DNA from: Prunus persica
Lineage: Eukaryota > Streptophyta > Magnoliopsida > Rosales > Rosaceae
Length of the DNA stretch: 64,000 nt
Reading direction: 5' to 3'
Assembly: GCF_000346465.2 (NCBI RefSeq)
Contig: NC_034016.1
Coordinates: 2,997,391-3,061,390, forward strand
Every line of letters begins with the position of its first letter. The stretch's first letter is position 1. A program made the position numbers and the translations under genes. Below, piece after piece: positions 57,026 to 64,000 of the stretch. The notes beneath the pieces are model-generated. The model saw only the letters and a list, made by a program, of their open reading frames with translations, searched no databases and was not told the DNA's origin.

Positions 57026-58753
57026 TTCATGAATCTCAAAGATAATTTGTGATAAAAAGCCTAATTTTATAGCGGATGAGGAAAACATGTAGGAGACCAA
57101 ATGCATAACAAATTTTGAAGCGTGACGTGACACTGTCACATGATGTTATATGTATTATAGTATTAATGGATAACACATAATGAATATATCATGAACTTAG
57201 ATATACACGTGTTATAATATAAATAAATGATACTACAGTGTGACGGGTTCTCACATCATTTTCGCACTTACATATACGTATATATGCATTATTATCCTCT
57301 TTTTTTTTAATAACAAAAAGGCTATTAGCTCTACGCATTAATTAAGGATATTTGGGAGAAGAATGCCAATTTGCCAAACCAAATGCATGAGATATGCATG
57401 ATCCCTCCATCACATATGTTGAACTCTCCACGTTTATTCCTCTCTCTCTCTCTCTCTCTCATTTAGAGGTTGAGTATCTTGTGAAATCTTTCCTTACGTG
57501 CATGGGACTTTCTCCCATATATCTTCTGTAAACCTGTAAACTGCAGTACCACATGTCATTAGCTAAAGGCTCCACGTGTGTCCTAGCGCTGCATTTTGTG
57601 TTCAATTATGAGACGCCATGTCTTTTTAATCACACAAGCCTTTTTCAAATGCATTGATTTGACAAACTCAAAAATTGGTAGCGGTGTTCTAACTTCTACC
57701 CCTCAAATTTCAAATAACAGGTTTCAGGTTTGCCTGCCTGCCGGTGAAGCATCGACGCCCCCTAATTATGTCATTCCCATATTTCACGACCTAATCTAGT
57801 TATGTGAGCTCAATGCTACTTCCCCTCTACATGTTTGTTTAAATGTCGGTTAAGCCCTTATGTTAGGGGAGAAAAATACGTAGAATGGAAAATTAAAAAC
57901 AATTTAAATTTGTTTTCCCACTCATTTCTTCTTCAGGTGATCATTTTTCATCGCTATCTTATTTTTCTCATCTTATATTCGAAAAGAGGGGAATCGAACT
58001 TAAGACTTTAAATGTTCTTAACCAATGAAGTACAAAACCCGTGCCATCTTTTTTCCTCTTTAAATCTTTAACTAAAAGAAAATAACTACAAAGAAGAAAA
58101 CAAAAACTCTACAGAATCGAATAAGTCTTGCATCTTTGAACCTTTGTTTATGTCATTGAAGTTTATGTCTATTATACATGCTTCTCGTTTTCGAGACACC
58201 GACCAAAGTTTTATGTGCTCCAAATCAAAGGAACAATGATGCAAAGTGTATCGAGGGAGGCAAAGTATTGATATTTAGAACATGAAACCAAATTTATTGT
58301 ATCTTGCAAATGGTGGCTCTCATGCATGGCAGTTTCTTGGGGACTATGGTTTCTCATTAATTAATTAGGTAGATATACATCTACATATACCAGAAAGTTC
58401 TACAAATTATGTCACATTTGCCAAATTGATGACAGTAGATATACTCTAACAGATAATGCTTCGATTAAAATAGAAATTTTTTTTATTTTAGATAAAGCTC
58501 TCGCACGCTTACAACTTACAATAATGATCATAGAAATATTTAAGAAAAGAATAACATATACGAAAGAAAGAAAGAAGCATTGATTGATTAATTGATAACG
58601 AAAATGTGACAATGATAGATTCCTAAACACATAATTAATTAGGGATTTGGTAGCAGTTGCATGACAAATATAAATATATATAGCTTACTAGACATCAATG
58701 ATTGAGTTTCAAAATTGGTGATAGCCCATGCAAACATATCCAGAGGTGCCTCT
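57026..58753. other. Non-coding DNA, sister of 21263-22953
   Basis: Differs by a short insertion of about 40 bp near 57205-57250, a shorter CT run (57440-57460) and a small insertion near 58485-58520. No gene. Confidence 0.5.
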
Positions 58754-59070
58754 ATAAGGTGTGTACGTATACCTTCCCAAAACTTATAATTAACTTAGTT
58801 TATTTATTTATTTGTTTTATATAACTTGTATACATGAGAATTTCATCTTGAAGGGTACAATGGCCATTTTGATTGTAGGCTTGTAGCAGTGTTTTTTGGG
58901 CCTCCTTGATACTCCTCTATAGGTTATGTATAACTGTAAGAAGAAAATATACATAAAGGCCAAAAAGAGAGGCCAAAGAGGGCTGTGTCAGATGCAAAAA
59001 ATGTCCTCAAGAAGGGAGGACTCTTCAGCAAATTTAGCCTTAAAGCTTGCAAACAAATTGGAGAAGTAAC

Positions 59071-59109
<39 letters not shown>

Positions 59110-59402
59110 GAAAATATTAGAGTTACGAAAAAGACAGCGTGAACTACAATCCTTAAACAGCCTTTAATAAAGCAGAGATATATGCAACAAACTAACTAGC
59201 TAGAAAGTTGAATAGCTAGCTCATTCAAGCCCTTCCTTGTTCTTTCTTTTAAGGTTCTTATAAGCAAGCCCCACAGGTGGGTTATGAATTCAAGATCATT
59301 ATTAAATCTCTTCTTCACAAATTGGGAGCTAGCTCTTCTTCTTAACCTAGCTAAGATCGACATCGAGTTTGTTGTTGTTCCGATTAAAAGATCGACCTCA
59401 AT
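58754..59402 (+). other. UPF0496b upstream region and PIF empty site
   Basis: CTCTATAAGGTGTG at 58750-58763 is the target site before PIF insertion in the sister block. The rest matches 26943-27644, with a longer CT run at 59074-59107. Confidence 0.6.
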
Positions 59403-60592
59403 ATGTGGGCAAAACTTAAAGCTTCTTCAAAGATTGCGAAAGGTATGTTGTATATGTTTTTGTTTAATTAATTTTTCGGTTGAAAGTTATATCTTCAATT
59501 TTTTTTTCCCCTACAATTTTGGATTATTGGTTTTCAGGGAAGGAAGTGATAAGACAAGTTCGAAAAAGCTTCAATCTGAACGAGGAGTACCTGAGTGCAT
59601 TTAGAACCAAATCATATGCAGACTTCTACAATAAGGCTCAATTGCTTGTAAACGAGCCATCATCTTCTTTTAGTTACAGCCATGATCACAAATTCTCAGA
59701 AGTCCTCCTAGAACCTGGTCAAGAAGCCATACCTGGTATTCTTGAATCCGAAATTCTTTCGAAGGTGCCTGAATTGAAAGGCCTTATGCTCAACTACTTT
59801 GACATCAGTGCTGAGGCCTCAAAAATATGTAGCCACCTCTTAAAAAGCATCAAACGGATCCAATCCAACTACCGCGTCGTTCAACAAGCACTTGATAAAT
59901 TTGAGGACTACTCCCCGAACAAAATCAAATCGTTTGTTTCTGAGCTAAACTTGTTCATTCTCCAAAACAACATTAACCCTTTCTCAAATCCTAATAACCA
60001 TGACTTTGAGCTCATTCATGACAAGTACTCGTTGGTTTTGCACCACCTGAAGTTGATGAGAAAAAAGGTGTCGCGGAAGATTAAGCTCATCAAATTTTTC
60101 AAAAAGGCTTCTGGGATTTGCATAACAGCAGCTTGCAGTTTGATTGCTATATCAGCTGTTGTTCTAGCCGTACATACTCTCACTGCCTTGCTCATGGGAC
60201 CAGCCATCTTCAGCTGCCCATTTAAGCGCTTAAAGAAAAAGTTGAGTAGTATCCCGTTTTTGAGAAGTAGGATTCTTACCAAAGTCGGAGAGCAACTTGA
60301 TGTAGCCGCCAAGGGGACTTATATTCTGAACAGGGATTTCGACACAATAAGCCGACTTGTGGCAAGGATTCATGATGAGGTTGAACACAACAAGTCAATG
60401 ATTCGGTTCTGCTTGGAGAGGAGAGAGGATAAGTTTTCGTTGCAAGTTGTGAAGGAGCTTAAGAAGAGTGATATTGGATTCAGAAAGCAAGTGGAGGAGC
60501 TTCAAGAGCATGTGTATTTGTGTCTTGTGACTATCAATAGAGCTAGAGCTTTGGTTATCAAGGAGATGAAAAAATCTTGTGTAGACAATTGA
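59403..60592 (+). CDS. UPF0496 (DUF677, At14a-like) membrane protein, copy b, intact
   Basis: Two exons, 59403-59442 and 59538-60592, GT-AG with phase 1, give 364 residues starting MWAKLKASSKIAKGKEVIRQ. The upstream in-frame codon at 59480 is intronic and not a start. The N-terminal half is helical and charged (SFNLNEEYLSAFRTKSYADF, SAEASKICSHLLKSIKRIQ). A hydrophobic stretch at about residues 215-250 (CITAACSLIAISAVVLAV...) probably forms one or two membrane segments. A coiled C-terminal region follows (VEHNKSMIRFCLERRED, KQVEELQEHVYLCL). This architecture fits plant UPF0496 proteins, which include Arabidopsis At14a, linked to the plasma membrane-cell wall continuum; the biochemical function is not established. 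Copy a (27645) is truncated, so this is the only complete gene of the pair. Confidence 0.88.
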
Positions 60593-62756
60593 TTTTAGGA
60601 GTCTAGGAAGGTAGCTATATAAAAGTCTTGTACAGCATAGTAATTCAATATCTGTAAATTATACATAATTATACTACAGTATATATTGGGGGTTCATGTT
60701 TTTTTTTTTTTTTTTTTAAATTATTAAAACATAAAACTATTGTGTAAGCATCCGATCTATTTTGAAGACTGACATTGTCAGCTATAAAAAATAAAAAATA
60801 TTTGACATTGTGTTTGGTATGCATCATTTCATTAGAGTTCGTATATCGTTATATGTTATTTTCAAACCTAATTGGGATAATCCTCTCGAGGGGAAGTGAT
60901 GCTCACCCCAACTTTATTTCAAGAAATGTGCAATCTGGAATGAAGTCAGTACGAGTGGTGTTTGTGACTAGTCAAATACCAATAGGGTTGTTTGCGTACA
61001 AATTTGGCAAGTTACTATAAAAGAACCATGAAAAAAGGACAATGAAGCCAAATGCGGACAAGAAACATCGGCAAGACAACAACCACACAAGGATCCAAAA
61101 GGGGACCACTAACATGTTCTTATCACAACCTTCACAGATTCTCGGCCTTTTCCCATATATTTCCAAACAACTGATTCAGCCCCATTACAAAAAGATTGAA
61201 CCAAATATCTTGACGTGTATATATATATTTTATCAGTCAATACAATAATAATATGCAGACGTCCACATAGAAGAAAATATGTATATTATTATATTAATAA
61301 TATTATTTGTATTATATTTAGTGACTACTTTATTGGCTATCACTTAATACAGGTGAATTTAAGAGAGGTACTCTGCATTATTAGAGTTTTCCATCTTTAC
61401 AGTGTGAGTGTTTTATTTATTTTGTTATGGTTTAGTTTTTTTTAAGCTTTATCTATTTTTGGTTATTTTGAGTTTGCACTTTTATAGTTGGGATGTCTAT
61501 GCCAGAGTTTCTTCAATCCTACGTTAATAGAGCAGTCCCAAATTGTCTTGATTTTGATGTTAGATTGCTTTATTATTGTAATGACTCTTTGTAACTAGTT
61601 CCTTTTTAGACTGAATTATGAATGTAATCTTGAAATTTTTATATAATTAAAAAAAAAGAAGGGTATTCTACAATATTGTCAATAGATGTGGTACACTCAT
61701 TATATATGTGTATATATGCTGATTTTTGGTTTAAATTCACAATGTAAAATAGGTCTTGCAATAGAATAGGAAGAAATTGTCAAATCTCTTGGTTGTCATA
61801 AACATCTTTTCAGTATTTATTGAAAAAGAGAGTTTTTTTTAATGAAGCAGGTGAAAAGAGAGAGATCATAACTGATTTTTTTATAAAATTTCTTTTTATA
61901 TAAATATGATGACAGTGTAATGCTGATTAGGCTCTCTTTCTCTTCGGTCTTCACTCTGCTTCTCAACCACTCGCAAGTCACAACGGCAACACAACAAACC
62001 CAAGTAAGATAGGTCTTTCTCTCCAATCTGATTGCTTTGGTTTATAAATTCTGATGTGGGAAAGTTTCATTTCTCTTCATCTTACTTTGCTATAAAAGAT
62101 GTGGGTTAGTTTGAAATAGGAATTTGGATTGTCGAGAAATTTTTTCCTGATTGTGGGTTTTAATCTAGATTATGAAAAAACAAAGACATATATAGATTAA
62201 GAAGAAAAAAGATTCTGCTCTGTCCAAGCAAAACATGAAAGCTGATATGAAATCTACAACATAAATAGATAGATGAATGCTTGATTTTATGAAGCAGAAT
62301 GGTTTTGGTATTGTTGAGATGGTCAAATGGTATATAGGTGGAGCTTTCTCTTGTCCATGTACAGATAGTCAACAATTGTAATATGAAAATTCAATCTTTC
62401 CCAAGTCCAAATGTGGGCGGTGAAATGAGCAGATTTTTATGCTAATCAAATTCAGTATTTCCCATACAAAATTTCAACCTTCGTTGTTTTGGCCCTTTAT
62501 CTTCTTCCCAAGTTTTGTATACTAGTCAAACACTTACCTTTTCATTCCTGTGATAGTTTCTTGTGCTAGTTGTGTTATTTTATATCTACAATTGATTTCT
62601 TTTCTTTTCTTTCTGATACTGGTGTATAAAACAGAAAAGAACCGATGACTGATAACTCACAAGGAAAAAAATTATATTGAGTTTGGAGGTTTATCACTTC
62701 TCAGACTATTCCATCACTTAATTCAAAAGGACAGGGCTGCCTGACTGGTGACATTG
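60593..62756 (+). other. Intergenic DNA and probable 5' untranslated exon of the acyl-activating enzyme gene
   Basis: Mostly AT-rich with no gene. A pyrimidine-rich stretch at about 61930-62004 ending CCCAA before GTAAGA could be a 5' untranslated exon, with an acceptor (AAAACAG) near 62634; this is a guess from signal pattern only. Confidence 0.35.
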
Positions 62757-64000
62757 ATGGAGGGTTCGATCAGGTGTTCCGCTAACTACATCCCCCTCTC
62801 TCCAATCAGCTTCCTGGAGCGCTCGGCCATAGTCTACAGAGACAGGCCTTCTGTTGTATACGGAAGCATCATCTACACTTGGAGAGAGACACTTGAACGA
62901 TGCACCAGACTCGCTTCTGCTCTTTCCCAGCTCGGAATTTCTCGTGGAGATGTGGTTTGCAACAAACTACTTATTTCATGTTATTGTAGAAGTTTTGCTC
63001 TGTTTGTTCCCATTATTGACTACTTTGCAATTTGCATCTTCATTTTTTATGGTTTCAGTGGTTTGGTTTGTTTATTTGCTTTTTTGTATTTCCTTTGGGG
63101 GAAGTTTGGATTTGTGACATGTCCCAATATCCAATCAACATAGTGAGGGAGAGGAGGTTGGTTGTGATTATTTGAGTCCTGTGGTTCTCCTTGCTTTTAG
63201 ATTTTGATGATGTTTTTTGCGTCGTTACTACCATGTTCTGGCCACTTTGAACACATTTGTAGCTGAAGTAATTGAATTTTAAAGTTTCTCCTTTAAGAGT
63301 GATTCACCAAATCCATGTTTATTTTGGCCATCCTTCTGTATCTCCATGAGATTCAGTCTAGCCGATGATGCGCATGTGCTGCTCACAGTGCAACACTTTT
63401 TTCTCCCTGAATTTCTTTTCTAATTACCCTCTTCTTCACATAAGGCTTGGGGTATATAAATCATTAAAACTATTGATTTCTTTCCTTTCTTAGATTTTAC
63501 TCCTCTTTGCCTTATTCTTCAAGCACCAGTGCAGATTAATTCGTGATGTCCTTTTCCCACAGGTAGCTGCATTGGCTCCAAATATCCCAGCAATGTATGA
63601 GCTCCATTTCGGTGTTCCAATGGCAGGAGCAGTTCTCTGTACACTTAATGTACGCCATGATTCACAAATGGTGTCAGTATTATTAAAACATTCTGATGCC
63701 AAATTCATTTTTGTAGACTACCAACTTTTCCATGTTGCTAAAGGAGCATTTGACATCCTGTCCAAGACTAGAACCAAGCTACCTGTTCTAGTCTTAATCC
63801 CAGAGAGTGATCAATCGTCCCCTGAGTTATGCAACCCCATTTCTGGGAACTTGGAATATGAGAGCCTATTAGGAAGGGGAAAACTCGATTTTGAGATCCG
63901 ACGGCCAAAAGACGAATGGGATCCAATTTCACTCAACTACACTTCAGGTACTACATCAAGCCCAAAAGGTGTCATTTATAGCCACAGAGGTGCCTATCTC
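62757..64000 (+). CDS. AAE1: Acyl-activating enzyme (AAE1-like AMP-binding ligase), 5' part
   Basis: Exon 1 (62757-62954) encodes [20 protein letters not shown] and continues to GISRGDV. Intron 1 is 608 bp (GT at 62955, AG before 63563). Exon 2 begins [20 protein letters not shown] and runs off the window. It contains the AMP-binding P-loop motif [12 protein letters not shown] (about residue 194 on) followed by YSHRGAYL. These features and the sequence as I recall it match the plant clade VI acyl-activating enzymes (AAE1/AAE2 and relatives), which join carboxylic acids to CoA through an adenylate, several of them in peroxisomes. The C-terminus, where a peroxisomal signal would be, is outside the window, so substrate and location cannot be judged. 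The ATG at 62757 is preferred over the GTG at 62748. The symbol is by family resemblance. Confidence 0.85.

Noticed and set aside
59480..59537. N-terminal extension MKVISSIFF... of the UPF0496b frame (also at 27722)
   Set aside because: The codon is TTG and the stretch is intron 1. A conserved ATG exon at 59403 with a GT donor joins in frame at the AG before 59538.
1..64000. CRISPR array, bacterial-type operon or phage-like system
   Set aside because: Spliced plant genes and plant transposons throughout. The regular repeats seen (95, 98 and 204 bp) are tandem duplications without spacers.

Overview
The window is plant nuclear DNA: AT-rich, with spliced genes using GT-AG introns, CT microsatellites and dense nested transposons. 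The gene set is TIR-NBS-LRR (TNL) resistance genes, EC1-type egg-cell secreted proteins, UPF0496/DUF677 proteins and an acyl-activating enzyme. Together with Helitron, TRIM, PIF/Harbinger and hAT insertions this fits a eudicot, and my impression is a Rosaceae (Prunus-like) genome. That last step is inference from general familiarity, not from a search.

Layout. 1-4427: a non-coding LTR-type composite repeat holding a solo LTR and a TRIM-like element. 4428-14.7 kb: TNL1, with a Pack-MULE upstream and a 3.7-kb hAT element in intron 1. 17.3 kb: EC1 copy a. 17.9-28.2 kb: a repeat-rich block ending in UPF0496 copy a, which is broken by a LINE; a nearly complete PIF/Harbinger element sits at 22957-26939. 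29.9-31.0 kb: a TNL upstream region fused to a 253-bp TNL fragment. 31.3-33.8 kb: a small Helitron and a second copy of the composite repeat. 35.1-40.1 kb: TNL2, a pseudogene. 40.7-42.4 kb: a LINE remnant. 42.4-53.6 kb: an inverted segment with EC1 copy b and the only intact TNL (TNL3), bracketed by two separated parts of one Copia element. 53.6-60.6 kb: the second copy of the 17.9-28.2 kb block, ending in an intact UPF0496 gene. 62.8 kb to the right edge: the start of an AAE1-like acyl-activating enzyme.

History read from the sequence. A unit TNL - EC1 - repeat block - UPF0496 was duplicated. In the second copy an inversion of about 10.7 kb cut a Copia element and the DNA just 3' of EC1, so EC1b and TNL3 now lie on the minus strand. 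After the duplication each copy collected its own insertions, and the empty sites in the sister copy let several be defined to the base with target-site duplications (TSDs): hAT CATTTGAT, PIF TAA, solo LTR CCTCG, hAT MITE CTTGTAGG, Mutator-like TAAAATAAA.

Function. TNL3 looks able to encode a full TIR-NB-ARC-LRR-C-JID immune receptor. TNL1 is intact apart from a late nonsense codon that removes a basic, nuclear-localisation-like tail. TNL2 is dead. EC1a and EC1b encode almost identical secreted six-cysteine peptides of the family that activates sperm during double fertilisation. I see no operon-like logic or shared pathway among these neighbours; what links them is shared duplication. No CRISPR array, rRNA gene or functional tRNA gene was seen.
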